Part shown: piece after piece, positions 45,159-60,684 of the stretch
How the letters are laid out: each line of letters opens with the position of its first letter
How positions within the stretch are numbered: the stretch's first letter is position 1
Assembly (NCBI RefSeq): GCF_009938165.1
Contig: NZ_AP019649.1
Location: 2,899,884 to 2,963,883 of the forward strand
Reading direction: 5' to 3'
Source: Vibrio taketomensis
Lineage (GTDB): Bacteria; Pseudomonadota; Gammaproteobacteria; Enterobacterales; Vibrionaceae
DNA length: 64,000 nucleotides
Position numbers and translations under genes: made by a program
Notes under the pieces: generated by a model
What the model saw: the letters and a program-made list of their open reading frames with translations, nothing else
The model's database searches: none
What the model was told of the DNA's origin: nothing

Positions 45159-45402
45159 GATTGGACCGTTGTTCGATAATGAAACAAGTTTATCACGGGC
45201 ATGGTGTAAACATAGAGTGGAATATCTCAATCACAATGTTAAACACTTGTTTGAAAATTGTATTGAAATTAAGCATTCTCAAGTCCAAACTAAGAGCGAA
45301 ACAATAGATACCTACAAAAATCCTATAGGAATATCCAGCAACTCGTGCTGAACGATGCTCTTGACGTTGCTTGGGTATAGATTAAATGTCACGGAGATAG
45401 AC

Positions 45403-47574
45403 ATGATTTACCAAGCCAATAACCTCTATGTAAAGGAAGTGAAACCGAATATCGCCGAGCTATGTTTTAGCTCAGATGGTCCGGTTAACAAACTCGATTT
45501 GGCCACGTTGCAATCCTTAGATGCTGCACTGGATGCCATACTTAAAACCAATCACCTACAAGGTCTATTACTCACCACCGACAAAGATGCCTTTATTGTC
45601 GGCGCTGATATCACTGAATTTTTGGGTTTATTTGCCTTAGCTGAAAATGAACTCGACCAATGGTTACAAATGGCGAATAAGATCTTCTCCAAACTAGAAG
45701 ATTTACCTTTCCCAACACTCTCAGCCGTAAAAGGACACACTTTAGGCGGCGGATGTGAGTGTGTACTCGCTACCGACTATCGTATTGGTGACAAAACCAC
45801 CAGCATAGGGCTTCCCGAAACCAAGCTTGGCATTATGCCTGGATTTGGGGGAAGCGTACGCTTACCTCGATTGATAGGTGCGGATAGCGCAATGGAGATC
45901 ATTACCCAAGGTAAAGCGTGTCGAGCCAACGAAGCACTTAAAATCGGTTTATTAGATGCGATTGTAGACTCTGATACACTGCTTCAATCTGCTTTAGTCA
46001 CCTTAGAGCAAGCTATCAATGAGCAATTAGACTGGCGTCAACGTCGTGAACAAAAAACGACAGCACTCAATCTAAGTAAACTCGAAGCGATGATGAGTTT
46101 CACCACAGCGAAAGGTCTCGTTGCGCAAAAAGCAGGCCCTCACTACCCAGCCCCAATGTCAGCAGTCAAAGCCATTGAGGAAAGCGCCAACTCAATGCGT
46201 AACGAAGCGCTAGATATTGAGCGTAAATACTTTATTCAGCTTGCCAAATCAACTGAAGCTAATGCCTTAGTTGGCTTGTTCCTAAATGATCAATACATTA
46301 AGTCTCTAGCCAAAAAATCAGCCAGATACGCAGAAAAAGAGACACAAAGAGCGGCGGTATTGGGCGCTGGAATAATGGGAGGCGGTATCGCCTACCAATC
46401 AGCCCTAAAAGGCGTCCCCGTGCTGATGAAAGACATTGCTCAAGCATCACTTGATTTAGGTATGCGTGAAGCATCGAAACTTCTCAACAAACGCCTTGAA
46501 CGGAGCCGAATTGACGGTTTCAAAATGGCGGGCGTTCTCGCCTCAATTACGCCAAGTTTACATTATGCAGGTATTGAGCAAGCAGACGTCATCGTAGAGG
46601 CTGTGGTAGAAAATCCAAAAATTAAAGCAGCGGTATTAAGCGAGGTCGAGCAAAACATCACTGACGATACGGTAATTACTTCCAATACATCAACTATTCC
46701 AATCGATGTACTCGCCAAGTCTCTTAAACGACCTGAAAATTTCTGCGGTATGCATTTTTTCAACCCTGTGCATCGTATGCCATTGGTCGAAATTATTCGT
46801 GGTGAACAGACTTCCGAAGAGACCATCAATCGGGTGGTGGCCTATGCTGCCAAAATGGGCAAATCGCCAATCGTAGTGAATGACTGCCCTGGATTCTTCG
46901 TCAATCGCGTACTTTTTCCATACTTTGGCGGTTTCAGTTTATTGCTTCGAGATGGTGCGGATTTTACTCACATCGATAAAGTAATGGAGCGTCAATTTGG
47001 TTGGCCGATGGGGCCCGCTTATCTACTGGATGTAGTCGGGATCGATACAGCCCATCATGCACAAGATGTGATGGCTCAGGGTTTCCCAGACAGAATGGCG
47101 AAACAGCAGCGTGATGTTATCGATGTATTGTATGACGCAGGGAAATACGGACAAAAAAATGGTCACGGTTTTTACAGTTACAGCGTTGACCGCAAAGGGA
47201 AACCAAAGAAAACCTTCGATCCTGAAATTCTTTCGTCACTCAGTAGCGTGTGTAACGATCCACAACAATTTGATGATCAATCCATCATCGCTCGCACCAT
47301 GATTCCAATGATCAACGAAGTGGTGTTATGCCTTGAGCAAGGTATTGTTGCCTCGCCGCAAGAAGCAGATATGGCGCTGGTCTATGGCCTGGGATTCCCT
47401 CCATTTAGAGGTGGCGTTTTCCGCTATCTCGATACGATTGGACTCAACAATTACATCGAACAAGCAAAAGCGTTTGAAAATTTAGGTGCCATGTACCAAG
47501 TACCGCAGCTGCTCATCGATATGGCCGCTAAAAGTGAGTGCTTTTACGCTAGCCAACAAAAAAGTTCAATTTAA
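45403..47574 (+). CDS. fadB: Fatty-acid oxidation complex alpha subunit FadB
   Basis: Multifunctional beta-oxidation enzyme: enoyl-CoA hydratase/isomerase in the N-terminal part ([20 protein letters not shown], about residues 105-124) and 3-hydroxyacyl-CoA dehydrogenase in the C-terminal part ([15 protein letters not shown] near residue 321, [14 protein letters not shown]). The 723 aa are close to the E. coli protein (729). I chose ATG 45403 with GGAG eight bases upstream; earlier in-frame codons are not conserved. fadA follows after 12 bases. Confidence 0.96.
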   Translation: MIYQANNLYVKEVKPNIAELCFSSDGPVNKLDLATLQSLDAALDAILKTNHLQGLLLTTDKDAFIVGADITEFLGLFALAENELDQWLQMANKIFSKLEDLPFPTLSAVKGHTLGGGCECVLATDYRIGDKTTSIGLPETKLGIMPGFGGSVRLPRLIGADSAMEIITQGKACRANEALKIGLLDAIVDSDTLLQSALVTLEQAINEQLDWRQRREQKTTALNLSKLEAMMSFTTAKGLVAQKAGPHYPAPMSAVKAIEESANSMRNEALDIERKYFIQLAKSTEANALVGLFLNDQYIKSLAKKSARYAEKETQRAAVLGAGIMGGGIAYQSALKGVPVLMKDIAQASLDLGMREASKLLNKRLERSRIDGFKMAGVLASITPSLHYAGIEQADVIVEAVVENPKIKAAVLSEVEQNITDDTVITSNTSTIPIDVLAKSLKRPENFCGMHFFNPVHRMPLVEIIRGEQTSEETINRVVAYAAKMGKSPIVVNDCPGFFVNRVLFPYFGGFSLLLRDGADFTHIDKVMERQFGWPMGPAYLLDVVGIDTAHHAQDVMAQGFPDRMAKQQRDVIDVLYDAGKYGQKNGHGFYSYSVDRKGKPKKTFDPEILSSLSSVCNDPQQFDDQSIIARTMIPMINEVVLCLEQGIVASPQEADMALVYGLGFPPFRGGVFRYLDTIGLNNYIEQAKAFENLGAMYQVPQLLIDMAAKSECFYASQQKSSI

Positions 47575-48762
<1,188 letters not shown>

Positions 48763-48778
48763 TGACTACTACTCTGTT

Positions 48779-48809
48779 ACTAAACGCCAGCCTTGCTGGC
48801 GTTTTTTTA
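48779..48809. terminator. Terminator between fadA and the LysR gene
   Basis: AAACGCCAG-CCTTG-CTGGCGTTTTTTT between convergent stops. Confidence 0.85.
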
Positions 48810-49715
48810 CGAACGCAACCAATCGTTATAAAGCTGCTCACTCGAGCCAAGATAATCCACCATCCACTCGATCATTTTATGATTTTCATCTTTACGCCAC
48901 ACTAAACAACAATGGCTACGTGGATTGGCTTCAGGAAGTAATTTCTCCACCAGCAAATTAGCTTCTATTAATGGTTGAGCGATATGTCTTGGCATATAAC
49001 CCACTCCTAAACCTTGCTTAAAGCACTCGATCGCACTGTACCAATTAGGCAGCAATAAACGTCGCTGCTGCGGATAATGAACATTATGTCTTTTCGGCAA
49101 TACGCTAGATGTATCGTCCAAACAAATAGCAGGAAAACGGCTAATCAAATCTTCAGTAAGTACTTGCTCACGTGCACAAGGATGATTTGGTGCCATAACA
49201 AATGCCCACTCTAAAATTCCCATTTGCTTTACTTCAAAGTCACCACCGACTGGAATGGCCGCCGTTGCACCTATTACGATATCCGCTCGCCCTTGCGAAA
49301 TTGCTTCCCACGAGCCGTTATACACTTCCATATTGAGTTGTAACTCAGCATGTTCGAAACGACTATAAAACGCTTCAATCATCGCTTGCATAGGTTCCAA
49401 ACGCACCACGTTATCTAAAGTAAGTTTGAGTGTTTTTTGCCAACCATGCGCTGCACGTCGAGTTTGCGATTTCACTTCTTCCATTTGACGCAACATCAGG
49501 CGCGCTTCGGTAAGAAATACTTCTCCAGCCGGAGTGAGTTCCACCTTTCTTGGTAAACGACGAAACAACACCACATCTAAGTCTTGTTCCATCTGCCGAA
49601 CGCTATAACTGATGGCTGAAGGTACTTTGTGCAACACCTCTGCCGCAGCAGTAAAACTGCCCAAACGGGCAACCGTGTCGATCATCTTCAGTGAAGAACG
49701 AGAAAATACACTCAT
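48807..49715 (-). CDS. punR: LysR regulator, PunR-like
   Basis: 302-aa LysR regulator with N-terminal HTH (VARLGSFTAAAEVLHKVPSA, ISYSVRQMEQDLDV). It resembles E. coli YdhB/PunR and is divergent from a PunC/YdhC-like transporter, the same pairing as in E. coli, where PunR activates punC for purine-nucleoside uptake. The gene name rests on this resemblance and context. Confidence 0.78.
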   Translation of the reverse strand: MSVFSRSSLKMIDTVARLGSFTAAAEVLHKVPSAISYSVRQMEQDLDVVLFRRLPRKVELTPAGEVFLTEARLMLRQMEEVKSQTRRAAHGWQKTLKLTLDNVVRLEPMQAMIEAFYSRFEHAELQLNMEVYNGSWEAISQGRADIVIGATAAIPVGGDFEVKQMGILEWAFVMAPNHPCAREQVLTEDLISRFPAICLDDTSSVLPKRHNVHYPQQRRLLLPNWYSAIECFKQGLGVGYMPRHIAQPLIEANLLVEKLLPEANPRSHCCLVWRKDENHKMIEWMVDYLGSSEQLYNDWLRS

Positions 49716-49861
49716 AACTACCTTTCAAATTTTTGATTGATAACTACAAATATTAACGTTTTATTTTGTCTACTGCCAAAATAGAATGCACTCCTTATCA
49801 GACATAGCTTTGAAAACGCTATGGTCACATTTTATTCGTGAATTTTTTTGAAGAATCGATT

Positions 49862-51061
49862 ATGAAAGTCTCTAAACCACAGCTGTTTTATTTATCAGCA
49901 CTCTCTATGCTTGGCTTTATCGCCACCGACATGTACCTACCAGCATTTAAAATGATGGAAGTCGACTTTGCGACCGGACCTGAACAGATCGCATTGTCAC
50001 TAACGGTATTTTTAGTGGGTATGGCAAGCGGACAGTTGGTATGGGGTTTAGCATCCGATAAGTTTGGTCATCGCAACACGCTCGCAGTAGGTTTGGCACT
50101 CTTTACTATTTCATCATTAGGCTTAGCATTTAGCGATCAAGTATGGCAGCTACTGACGTTGCGCTTTATCCAAGCAATTGGGGTATGTGCACCTGCGGTA
50201 ATTTGGCAAGCAATGGTCATAAAACGCTACAGCAGCACCAGCCAGCAAATTTTTGCCACTATCATGCCACTGGTTGCGTTATCTCCAGCGCTAGCACCAC
50301 AACTTGGCGTGTTACTGGCAGACCACTTTGGTTGGCACAGTATCTTTTACGCGCTAACAGTCATGGGTGTGCTACTGGTGGTAGCTACAATGCGTCAGCC
50401 ACAAGAGCAAGTGGAAGAGAAACAAACTTCGGTTGCTAATGATATTCGCAGCCTACTAAGCTCAAAAACCTACATTGGTAACGTGATGATGTTTGCGACG
50501 GCTTCGGCGGCATTCTTTGCTTACCTTACAGGTATGCCTGAAATCATGGCGCAATTAGGTTATGAAGCAAAAGACATTGGTCTAAGCTTCATTCCACAAA
50601 CCATCGCATTTATGGCTGGTGGTTGGCTAGGCAAAGCAATGGTCAATAAATACGGTGATGAAAAAGTTCTGCGTCAGCTTGTTGCCCTATTTAGTATTGC
50701 TTCAATCATGATTTTTACTGCATCACAGTGGGAACTGACCTCGATTTGGCCAATTCTGGCGCCATTTTGCTTAATCGCGGTTGCTAACGGAGCAATGTAT
50801 CCAATCGTAGTAAACCGCGCATTGGCTAGTGCCAAACAAAGCCCAGCAACCGCAGCAGGCTTACAAAACAGTCTACAAATCAGCGTAAGTAGCTTATCAA
50901 GTGCATTAGTCGCCGCCTTGGCAAGCCAAGCGCAAACGGCAACAGGGATTGCGATTGTAATCTGTATGTTTGGTATGTGGATTGGCTATATAGTGGCAAA
51001 TCGTGAATTGGCACAAAACTTCACTACGCCAGATAATGCACGTGTTGTAAGTGACGAATAA
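49862..51061 (+). CDS. punC: PunC-like MFS transporter (Bcr/CflA type)
   Basis: 399-aa twelve-helix MFS protein. LSMLGFIATDMYLPAFKMME, AVIWQAMV, FATIMPLVALSPALAPQLG and FIPQTIAF match E. coli YdhC/PunC, a purine-nucleoside transporter formerly grouped with drug exporters. I chose ATG 49862 over GTG 49838; the latter adds eight residues. It is divergent from the PunR-like regulator and ends at a bidirectional terminator shared with glmU. Confidence 0.8.
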   Translation: MKVSKPQLFYLSALSMLGFIATDMYLPAFKMMEVDFATGPEQIALSLTVFLVGMASGQLVWGLASDKFGHRNTLAVGLALFTISSLGLAFSDQVWQLLTLRFIQAIGVCAPAVIWQAMVIKRYSSTSQQIFATIMPLVALSPALAPQLGVLLADHFGWHSIFYALTVMGVLLVVATMRQPQEQVEEKQTSVANDIRSLLSSKTYIGNVMMFATASAAFFAYLTGMPEIMAQLGYEAKDIGLSFIPQTIAFMAGGWLGKAMVNKYGDEKVLRQLVALFSIASIMIFTASQWELTSIWPILAPFCLIAVANGAMYPIVVNRALASAKQSPATAAGLQNSLQISVSSLSSALVAALASQAQTATGIAIVICMFGMWIGYIVANRELAQNFTTPDNARVVSDE

Positions 51062-51078
51062 TCACCTTAGCTAAATAG

Positions 51079-51110
51079 ACAAAAGCCGCTCAATTGAGCG
51101 GCTTTTTTGA
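51079..51110. terminator. Bidirectional terminator, punC/glmU
   Basis: AAAAGCCGCTCAATTGAGCGGCTTTT is a perfect palindrome (51081-51106) between convergent stops. Confidence 0.88.
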
Positions 51111-51126
51111 TTCTAATGATTCGTTA

Positions 51127-52485
51127 TTATTTCTTAACTGGGCGCACCCAACCAGACACTTTACGCTCTTTAGCGCGAGTGATGACTAACTCACCTTCAG
51201 CAACATCTTTAGTCAAAGTGGTACCCGCACCGATGGTGGCACCATCAGCAATAGTCACTGGGGCAATTAACTGGCTGTCAGAACCAACAAACACATCATC
51301 ACCAATAATGGTTTTAAATTTATTCGCACCATCGTAGTTACAAGTAATGACACCTGCACCAACGTTGACTCGCTGACCAATTTCCGCGTCACCTAAATAA
51401 GTAAGATGATTCGCTTTTGAACCTTCACCAAGGCGCGCATTCTTCACTTCAACAAAGTTACCTACATGCGCATCATTACGCAGTTCAGCCCCTGGTCGAA
51501 GACGAGTAAATGGGCCAACCGTACATTCTTCACCGACGGTCGCACCTTCGATCACACTGTATGGACGAACGATAGTGTTATCATCGATTTCACAATCTTT
51601 CAGCACACAACCTGCACCGATACGTACATTATCACCTAAAGATACAGAACCTTCGATAATAACGTTCACATCAATTTCAACGTCCAAACCACATTGCAAT
51701 TCACCACGCAAATCAAAACGTGCAGGGTCACGTAACATCACACCTTGTTCAAGTAGCTTCTGTGCTTGCATACCTTGGTATGCACGCTCTAAACGAGCCA
51801 ACTGAGCGCGATCATTCACCCCTTCAACCTCAATTGGGTTGACTGGATGAACCGCTTCTACCGCACGACCTTCTTGGTGCGCAGCCGCAATAACGTCGGT
51901 TAGGTAATATTCACCTTGAGCGTTATTGTTGTTTAGGCCAGATAGCCAACGTTTTAGATCCCCACCGGTCGCAACCATGACGCCTGTGTTGATCTCTTTA
52001 ATCAGTTTTTGTTCGTCAGTCGCATCTTTTTGCTCAACGATTGCCACCACTGGGCCATTACGACGCACAATACGGCCATAACCCATTGGGTTATCCAGTA
52101 CCACGGTCAAAAGTGCAATACCGCCATTTGGCTGCGCATCTAATAGGCTTTCAATCGTCTCTGAAGAGATCAGTGGTACATCTCCGTAAAGCACAAGGAT
52201 CTTCTCATCGTCTTCAAATTGAGGAGAGGCTTGATCCACTGCGTGACCGGTACCTAACTGATCGGCTTGTAACACCCAACTTACTTGCTCATCAGCAAGT
52301 GCTGCTTGCATTTGATCACCGCCGTGACCATAAACTAAGTGAATGTTTTGCGCCCCTAACCCAGAGCATGTATCAATCACATGCTTCACCATTGGCTTAC
52401 CTGCTAACGTATGCAGTACCTTTGGCATGTTGGAGTACATACGGGTTCCTTTTCCCGCAGCAAGGATAACGGCACTAAATTTCAT
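51127..52485 (-). CDS. glmU: Bifunctional GlmU (UDP-GlcNAc synthesis)
   Basis: Acetylates glucosamine-1-phosphate and then uridylates it to UDP-GlcNAc for peptidoglycan and LPS. It is 452 aa: N-terminal pyrophosphorylase ([20 protein letters not shown]), linker ([16 protein letters not shown]) and a C-terminal left-handed beta-helix acetyltransferase with hexapeptide repeats ([27 protein letters not shown]). I chose ATG 52485 with AGG upstream; an ATG five codons earlier is less likely. It lies after the atp terminator, the usual atp-glmU order. Confidence 0.95.
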   Translation of the reverse strand: MKFSAVILAAGKGTRMYSNMPKVLHTLAGKPMVKHVIDTCSGLGAQNIHLVYGHGGDQMQAALADEQVSWVLQADQLGTGHAVDQASPQFEDDEKILVLYGDVPLISSETIESLLDAQPNGGIALLTVVLDNPMGYGRIVRRNGPVVAIVEQKDATDEQKLIKEINTGVMVATGGDLKRWLSGLNNNNAQGEYYLTDVIAAAHQEGRAVEAVHPVNPIEVEGVNDRAQLARLERAYQGMQAQKLLEQGVMLRDPARFDLRGELQCGLDVEIDVNVIIEGSVSLGDNVRIGAGCVLKDCEIDDNTIVRPYSVIEGATVGEECTVGPFTRLRPGAELRNDAHVGNFVEVKNARLGEGSKANHLTYLGDAEIGQRVNVGAGVITCNYDGANKFKTIIGDDVFVGSDSQLIAPVTIADGATIGAGTTLTKDVAEGELVITRAKERKVSGWVRPVKK

Positions 52486-52583
52486 TACTTTACCTATCAC
52501 GTCGTTGTTCTGAATTTGCGGCTTATTGTAATCCGCTAAATATGAATAGTTAACGCTGATCTACAATTTCTGTAGATAAACAG

Positions 52584-52616
52584 ACAAAAAGGCGGTCATA
52601 AAGACCGCCTTTTTCA
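52584..52616 (-). terminator. Terminator of the atp operon
   Basis: AAAAAGGCGGTC-ATAAA-GACCGCCTTTTT just downstream of atpC. Confidence 0.87.
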
Positions 52617-52640
52617 GAAATGAAACACCTTTAATATCGA

Positions 52641-53063
52641 TTAACGGCGTTTCTTCGTCAGCTCGATAACTCGAAGCTGAGCAATGGCTTTAGCCAGTTC
52701 GCTAGCCGCTTGTGCGAAGTCCATATCGCCGTGCTGGTTCTGAATATTCTCTTCAGCGCGACGTTTAGCTTCTTCTGCCTTAGCTGCGTCTAGATCTTCG
52801 CCACGGATAGCCGTATCAGCCAGTACAGTCGCTGTACCAGGTTGAACTTCTACCATACCACCAGAGACATAAATGAACTCTTCGTGGCCGTTTTGCATCA
52901 AAATACGCACCATACCAGGCTTGATAGCGGTCAGCAGCGGAGTGTGGCCATGGAAAATACCTAGCTCACCTTCGCTACCAGTCACCTGGAACGTTTCAAT
53001 TAAGCCAGAGAACAATTTTTTCTCTGCACTTACCACGTCTAGATGAAAGGGGATTGCTGCCAT
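52641..53063 (-). CDS. atpC: ATP synthase epsilon subunit
   Basis: F1 central-stalk regulatory subunit of 140 aa: N-terminal beta-sandwich ([31 protein letters not shown]) and C-terminal helical pair ending [10 protein letters not shown]. It is the last gene of atpIBEFHAGDC. Confidence 0.96.
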   Translation of the reverse strand: MAAIPFHLDVVSAEKKLFSGLIETFQVTGSEGELGIFHGHTPLLTAIKPGMVRILMQNGHEEFIYVSGGMVEVQPGTATVLADTAIRGEDLDAAKAEEAKRRAEENIQNQHGDMDFAQAASELAKAIAQLRVIELTKKRR

Positions 53064-53081
53064 ATCGCCTCCTAGTTAGCC

Positions 53082-54500
<1,419 letters not shown>

Positions 54501-54520
54501 CTATTTCGTTTAACCTAAAC

Positions 54521-55387
54521 TTAAACCGCAGCAGCGCCGCCAACGATTTCTGACAGTTCTTGAGTAATCGCCGCCTGACGGGCTTTGTTGTACACAAGTT
54601 CTAAATCTTCAATCAAGTTGGTCGCGTTATCGGTTGCAGCTTTCATCGCAATCATTCGGGCTGCTTGCTCACAAGCAAGGTTTTCTACCACACCTTGGTA
54701 AACCTGAGACTCTACGTAACGCACTAAAAGTGTGTCCAATAGAGGTTTTGGTTCAGGCTCATAGATGTAGTCCCATGAGTGCTCACGCTGCATCTCTTCG
54801 CTGTCCGATTTAGGCAAAGGTAGCAATTGATCGATCGTTGGTTGTTGAATCATGGTGTTTACAAACTTGTTGAAAACCACATATAGACGATCCAATTCAC
54901 CTTCATCGTATTTCTTTAGCATTACGCTTACAGAACCGATTAGGTCTTCGAGGCTAGGGCTATCACCCAAACCAGAAACCTGAGCAGCTACTTTAGCGCC
55001 GCTGTTTTTGAAAAAGCTGGTTGCCTTTGAACCTACAACGGCAAGTTCAATCTCTGCACCTTTTTCTTTCCAAGCTTGCATGTCTAATAGTGCTTTCTTG
55101 AACGCATTAATGTTCAAGCCGCCACACAAGCCACGGTCTGTAGAAACGATGATGTAACCAACACGCTTAGCTTCACGCTCCTCTAGGTACGGATGACGGT
55201 ACTCTAGATTCGCATTTGCCACATGACCGATCACTTTACGCATTGTTTCAGCGTATGGACGAGAAGCTTCCATTGCATCTTGAGAACGACGCATTTTTGA
55301 AGCTGCTACCATTTCCATCGCTTTCGTAATTTTCTGCGTGCTTTTAACACTACCGATTTTATTACGTATCTCTTTTGCGCCGGCCAT
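54521..55387 (-). CDS. atpG: ATP synthase gamma subunit
   Basis: Rotor shaft of F1, 288 aa. N-terminal helix [20 protein letters not shown] and C-terminal helix [20 protein letters not shown] are conserved. Confidence 0.97.
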   Translation of the reverse strand: MAGAKEIRNKIGSVKSTQKITKAMEMVAASKMRRSQDAMEASRPYAETMRKVIGHVANANLEYRHPYLEEREAKRVGYIIVSTDRGLCGGLNINAFKKALLDMQAWKEKGAEIELAVVGSKATSFFKNSGAKVAAQVSGLGDSPSLEDLIGSVSVMLKKYDEGELDRLYVVFNKFVNTMIQQPTIDQLLPLPKSDSEEMQREHSWDYIYEPEPKPLLDTLLVRYVESQVYQGVVENLACEQAARMIAMKAATDNATNLIEDLELVYNKARQAAITQELSEIVGGAAAV

Positions 55388-55429
55388 CGTTACTCTCCAT
55401 TAGTTGGTGGCATTACTGCCACCGACCTA

Positions 55430-56971
55430 TTACCAAGTTTGGGTTGCTTTGAAGTCGTCAGTCAGTTGCTTAAACTGAGCTTCGATTTCATCGTTGTAAG
55501 CACCCGTCTTGTCGATCTCAGCTGCAAGTTCAGCGTATTGACCGCGAGCGTACGATAGTAGAGCCGCTTCGAAATCTAGCAGTTTGCTTAGTTCAACATC
55601 TGCTAGGTAACCGCGCTCTGCCGCGAAGATTACTAGTGCTTGGTCAAATACTGAGAATGGCACATATTGCTTCTGCTTCATTAGCTCAGTTACTTTTTGA
55701 CCGTGGTCTAGCTGTTTCTTCGTTGCGTCATCAAGATCAGACGAGAACTGTGCGAATGCCGCTAGTTCACGATACTGAGCTAGTGCAGTACGGATACCGC
55801 CTGATAGCTTCTTGATGATTTTCGTCTGTGCCGAACCACCTACACGAGATACTGAGATACCAGGGTCAACCGCTGGACGAACACCTGCGTTGAATAGCTC
55901 AGTTTGTAGGAAGATCTGACCGTCAGTAATCGAGATTACGTTTGTCGGTACGAATGCTGAAACGTCACCCGCTTGAGTTTCGATGATAGGAAGAGCAGTT
56001 AGAGAACCAGTCTTACCTTTCACTTCACCGTTAGTGAAACGCTCTACGTACTCTTCGTTTACACGAGCTGCACGCTCTAGTAGACGCGAGTGAAGGTAGA
56101 ATACGTCACCTGGGAATGCCTCACGGCCTGGTGGACGTTTAAGTAGTAGAGAGATCTGACGGTAAGCTACCGCTTGTTTAGATAGATCATCGTAAACAAT
56201 CAGTGCGTCTTCGCCGCGATCGCGGAAGTATTCACCCATTGCACAACCTGCGTAAGGCGCTAGGTATTGCAATGCCGCAGATTCAGAAGCTGATGCCACA
56301 ACCACGATAGTGTTTGCTAGTGCACCGTGCTCTTCTAGTTTGCGTACTACGTTAGCGATGGTAGAAGCTTTCTGACCAATTGCTACGTAAATAGAGTAAA
56401 TACCAGAGTTTTTCTGGTTGATAATTGCATCGATCGCCATTGCTGTTTTACCAGTTTGGCGGTCACCGATGATAAGTTCACGCTGACCACGACCGATTGG
56501 AATCATTGAGTCAACTGACTTATAACCAGTTTGCACAGGCTGATCTACCGATTTACGGTCGATTACACCTGGTGCAATCACTTCTACAGGTGAAGTTAGT
56601 TTCGCTTCGATTGGACCTTTACCATCGATAGGCTCACCTAGTGTGTTCACTACGCGACCTAGAAGTTCCGGACCAACTGGCACTTCAAGAATGCGGCCAG
56701 TACCTGTAACTTTCATGCCTTCCTTAAGGTCAGCATATGGGCCCATTACTACTGCACCTACCGAGTCACGCTCAAGGTTAAGTGCTAGCGCATAACGGCC
56801 ACCCGGTAATTCAATCATTTCACCTTGCATCACGTCCGCTAGGCCGTGAATGCGGATGATACCATCGCTTACCGATACGATAGTACCTTCATTGCGAGCT
56901 TCACTAACAACTTCGAATGATTCGATGCGCTGTTTGATCAGATCGCTAATTTCCGTGGAATTAAGTTGCAT
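55430..56971 (-). CDS. atpA: ATP synthase alpha subunit
   Basis: Non-catalytic nucleotide-binding F1 subunit. I chose the ATG giving [16 protein letters not shown], 513 aa as in E. coli. The earlier in-frame ATG at 57001 would overlap atpH and adds ten unconserved residues. P-loop GDRQTGKTA (about residue 169) is intact. Confidence 0.97.
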   Translation of the reverse strand: MQLNSTEISDLIKQRIESFEVVSEARNEGTIVSVSDGIIRIHGLADVMQGEMIELPGGRYALALNLERDSVGAVVMGPYADLKEGMKVTGTGRILEVPVGPELLGRVVNTLGEPIDGKGPIEAKLTSPVEVIAPGVIDRKSVDQPVQTGYKSVDSMIPIGRGQRELIIGDRQTGKTAMAIDAIINQKNSGIYSIYVAIGQKASTIANVVRKLEEHGALANTIVVVASASESAALQYLAPYAGCAMGEYFRDRGEDALIVYDDLSKQAVAYRQISLLLKRPPGREAFPGDVFYLHSRLLERAARVNEEYVERFTNGEVKGKTGSLTALPIIETQAGDVSAFVPTNVISITDGQIFLQTELFNAGVRPAVDPGISVSRVGGSAQTKIIKKLSGGIRTALAQYRELAAFAQFSSDLDDATKKQLDHGQKVTELMKQKQYVPFSVFDQALVIFAAERGYLADVELSKLLDFEAALLSYARGQYAELAAEIDKTGAYNDEIEAQFKQLTDDFKATQTW

Positions 56972-56984
56972 GCTCCAATCCCCA

Positions 56985-57518
56985 TTAAGACTGCAATGCA
57001 TCGCTCAGGCGGTTCAAACGACCACGCGCTGAGTTATCGATGATTAGGTCTCCGGCTCGAATTATTACCCCACCAAGTAGGGCCTCGTCTACACTGCAAT
57101 TCAGCTTCACTTTGCGCGCTAAACGCTGCTCAAGTTTGCTACCGATATTTGCTAGCTGCTCATCAGAAAGTTCAGTTGCTGAAGTAATTTCAACATCGAT
57201 TTCTTTCTCATGCTCTTTCTTCAATGCGAAGAATTGCTGACAAACATCAGGAATAGCCTTTAGTCGACCATTCTCAGCCATCACCTTCAAAAGGTTCTGA
57301 CCGTGTGCATCCACTTGCTCGCCACAAACTGCAACAAAAATTTCTGCTAACTTGTCGGCAGACATAGAGCTTGCAAGAAGCTCTTTTACTTGTGCGTTTT
57401 GCGCGACTTCAGCGGCGAAAGATAACATTTGACCCCATTGGTCTAGTTGGTCTTTCTCCACAGCAAAGTCGAATGCTGCTTTAGCATAGGGGCGTGCGAT
57501 TGTAGTCAAATCAGACAT
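56985..57518 (-). CDS. atpH: ATP synthase delta subunit
   Basis: Peripheral-stalk subunit linking F1 to b, 177 aa. N-terminal [18 protein letters not shown] and C-terminal [20 protein letters not shown] are family-typical. Confidence 0.96.
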   Translation of the reverse strand: MSDLTTIARPYAKAAFDFAVEKDQLDQWGQMLSFAAEVAQNAQVKELLASSMSADKLAEIFVAVCGEQVDAHGQNLLKVMAENGRLKAIPDVCQQFFALKKEHEKEIDVEITSATELSDEQLANIGSKLEQRLARKVKLNCSVDEALLGGVIIRAGDLIIDNSARGRLNRLSDALQS

Positions 57519-57532
57519 ATGCGCCCCCAGAC

Positions 57533-58003
57533 TTAAAGTTTTGCAGTAATGTTGTCGAGAATATCTTTATGCGCATCTTTATCGATAGAGCGCTCAAGGA
57601 TTTTCTCAGCACCAGCGACAGCCAGAGTTGCAACTTGTTTGCGCAGTTCATCACGCGCGCGGTTGCGTTCAGCTTCTAGTTCAGCTTCAGCTTGATTAAG
57701 GATGTTCTGGCGTTCAACCTGAGCTTCCTCGCGAGCTTCATCTAGAATTTGAGCTTTACGCTTATTAGCTTGCTCAATGATCTCAGATGCTGTGCGTTTC
57801 GCTTCTTTCAACTGATCAGAAGCGTTGGCTTGTGCTAGATCCAAGTCTTTTGCAGCTCGTTCTGCCGCTTGTAGACCGTCAGCAATTTTTTTCTGACGCT
57901 CTTCAATCGCATTCATCAATGGTGGCCATACATACTTCATGCAGAACCACACAAAGAGTGCGAACGAGATTGCTTGACCTAGCAGAGTTGCGTTCATATT
58001 CAC
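57533..58003 (-). CDS. atpF: ATP synthase b subunit
   Basis: Membrane-anchored stator, 156 aa: one N-terminal helix ([18 protein letters not shown]) followed by a long charged coiled coil. Length is the same as in E. coli. Confidence 0.96.
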   Translation of the reverse strand: MNMNATLLGQAISFALFVWFCMKYVWPPLMNAIEERQKKIADGLQAAERAAKDLDLAQANASDQLKEAKRTASEIIEQANKRKAQILDEAREEAQVERQNILNQAEAELEAERNRARDELRKQVATLAVAGAEKILERSIDKDAHKDILDNITAKL

Positions 58004-58074
58004 AACAGCTACCCCTCTATTTGGACTTAGTGTTAATCAATGGCAAATCGAAATTTACCCTTCGCAATAAGTGA

Positions 58075-58356
<282 letters not shown>

Positions 58357-58385
58357 TTAGTGCCCAAATAAAAAGCTTAAAAAAA

Positions 58386-59198
<813 letters not shown>

Positions 59199-59203
59199 TC
59201 ATC

Positions 59204-59593
59204 CTATTTTTTGTTGTTAATGAATAGCACTGGCGCACAGATATTAATACCTAGAGCCAGTAAATAGGTTAGTTTTAGGGGAACAAGTTCCACCTGCATA
59301 TACATGTAGACAAATGAGAACAACACCACTGTGATGAGAATCTTAAGTACTTCTCCGGTGTAGAAGGAAACCGCCACTTTCTTTGCTGCACGCGCCCCAC
59401 TAAACATGAAAGCACACCAAGCAAATACAGCATTGGCAACGACAAAAATGCCGCCGCCAATCAGCGCAGAAATTCCCCAATTAACACTCACAGTTGCAGC
59501 CATTCCAACTGCCACTAACGCAACCGCGCTGAGCTGGATCACTAACAATTGCTTGGCAAGCTCTCGTCCGGGTCTAGCTAACGCCGTTACCAT
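59204..59593 (-). CDS. atpI: ATP synthase assembly protein AtpI
   Basis: 129-aa four-helix membrane protein at the head of the atp operon, thought to help c-ring assembly or Mg2+ supply. ATG 59593 (MVTALARPGRELAKQLL). The 185-base gap to parB holds A/T-rich palindrome CAAATTTTATAAAATTTG (59742-59759), a candidate atp promoter region. Confidence 0.9.
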   Translation of the reverse strand: MVTALARPGRELAKQLLVIQLSAVALVAVGMAATVSVNWGISALIGGGIFVVANAVFAWCAFMFSGARAAKKVAVSFYTGEVLKILITVVLFSFVYMYMQVELVPLKLTYLLALGINICAPVLFINNKK

Positions 59594-59778
59594 GTATTCA
59601 TACCTCTAGTAAAATCCACAGCGTTACTTCCTAGATGCTGGGGAAATTGAAAAAATTATACGGTGAGTCGAATTGAATGCAATGAAAATACCGCAAAAAG
59701 TTACAATTCTGTTTACAAACCGACAACTTTTACACAAAACCAAATTTTATAAAATTTGATTAAGATCAATTATCTCAT

Positions 59779-60660
59779 TTAGTTCTGCAATTTTGTAATT
59801 AATTGCAGAAATATTTGAGGCTCATCTATATTTATCGTTATTTTTGCCTTACCTGATTTCGAGCGTACAATTGCAACTTTAGCCCCCAATGTTTCACTCA
59901 ATTTCTGTGACATTTGTAGAGCTTCTTCGTCTTTAGTTGCATTTTCTGGCTCAACTACCGGATTCAGGCATTTTTTCACCAATTGCTCAGTTTGACGCAC
60001 GGTCATTTGCTTGCTCACAACTTGCTGCGCAATCACAACTTGTTGCTCTTCCTGCAAAGCCAACAGTGCACGAGCATGACCCATTTCTAACTGTTTTTGC
60101 GCCACCAACTCTTTGACTTCGTCTTCCAGTTGGTTCAAACGCAAAATATTAGTCACACTGGTGCGTGATTTACCAATCACATCCGCCACCTGCTGGTGGG
60201 TCAAACTAAACTCTTGTTGTAGACGTTCTAATGCTTGCGCTTCTTCGATCGCATTAAGATCTTCACGCTGAATATTCTCGATCAATGCCATAGCGATCGC
60301 TTCACGATCATCTACTTTTTTGATCAAACACGGGACTTTATTCAGTCCCGCTTTGCGCGCAGCACGCCAACGGCGTTCACCCGCAATAATTTCAAACTTG
60401 TCGATGCCAATTTGGCGTACCACGATCGGCTGAATAATGCCTTGTGACTGAATTGATGCAGCCAATTCTTCCAGCGCTTCCGCTTCCATCCCTTTACGAG
60501 GTTGGTAAACGCCAGTTTGTAGCTGATTAACGTTAAGTTCCGTTAACTGGCCATTGCCTGATAGCTCTTGGCTAAAATTCACGGCCTGCTGGCGCTCTCT
60601 CGCCAACGAACTGGTTGAAAGGAGCGCATCAAGCCCTTTACCTAAACCACGTTTAGACAT
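59779..60660 (-). CDS. parB: Chromosome-partitioning protein ParB
   Basis: CTPase/clamp that loads at parS and spreads. 293 aa: ParB/Srx domain with GERRWRAARKAGL (about residue 94), ENIQREDLNAIEEA, and the parS-reading HTH THQQVADVIGKSRTSVTNIL. Three matching parS sites lie at 15-22 kb in this window. It is the second gene of parAB. Confidence 0.96.
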   Translation of the reverse strand: MSKRGLGKGLDALLSTSSLARERQQAVNFSQELSGNGQLTELNVNQLQTGVYQPRKGMEAEALEELAASIQSQGIIQPIVVRQIGIDKFEIIAGERRWRAARKAGLNKVPCLIKKVDDREAIAMALIENIQREDLNAIEEAQALERLQQEFSLTHQQVADVIGKSRTSVTNILRLNQLEDEVKELVAQKQLEMGHARALLALQEEQQVVIAQQVVSKQMTVRQTEQLVKKCLNPVVEPENATKDEEALQMSQKLSETLGAKVAIVRSKSGKAKITINIDEPQIFLQLITKLQN

Positions 60661-60684
60661 GAATTTATGTTCCTTAAGTTAGTT

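Noticed and set aside
45180-45402. FadR operator upstream of fadB
   Set aside because: Some A/T-rich half-site-like words exist, but none matches the consensus well enough to claim.
59779-59809. Hairpin TTCTGCAATT...AATTGCAGAA as parB terminator
   Set aside because: It lies inside the last codons of parB and is not followed by a T-run on the transcribed strand.
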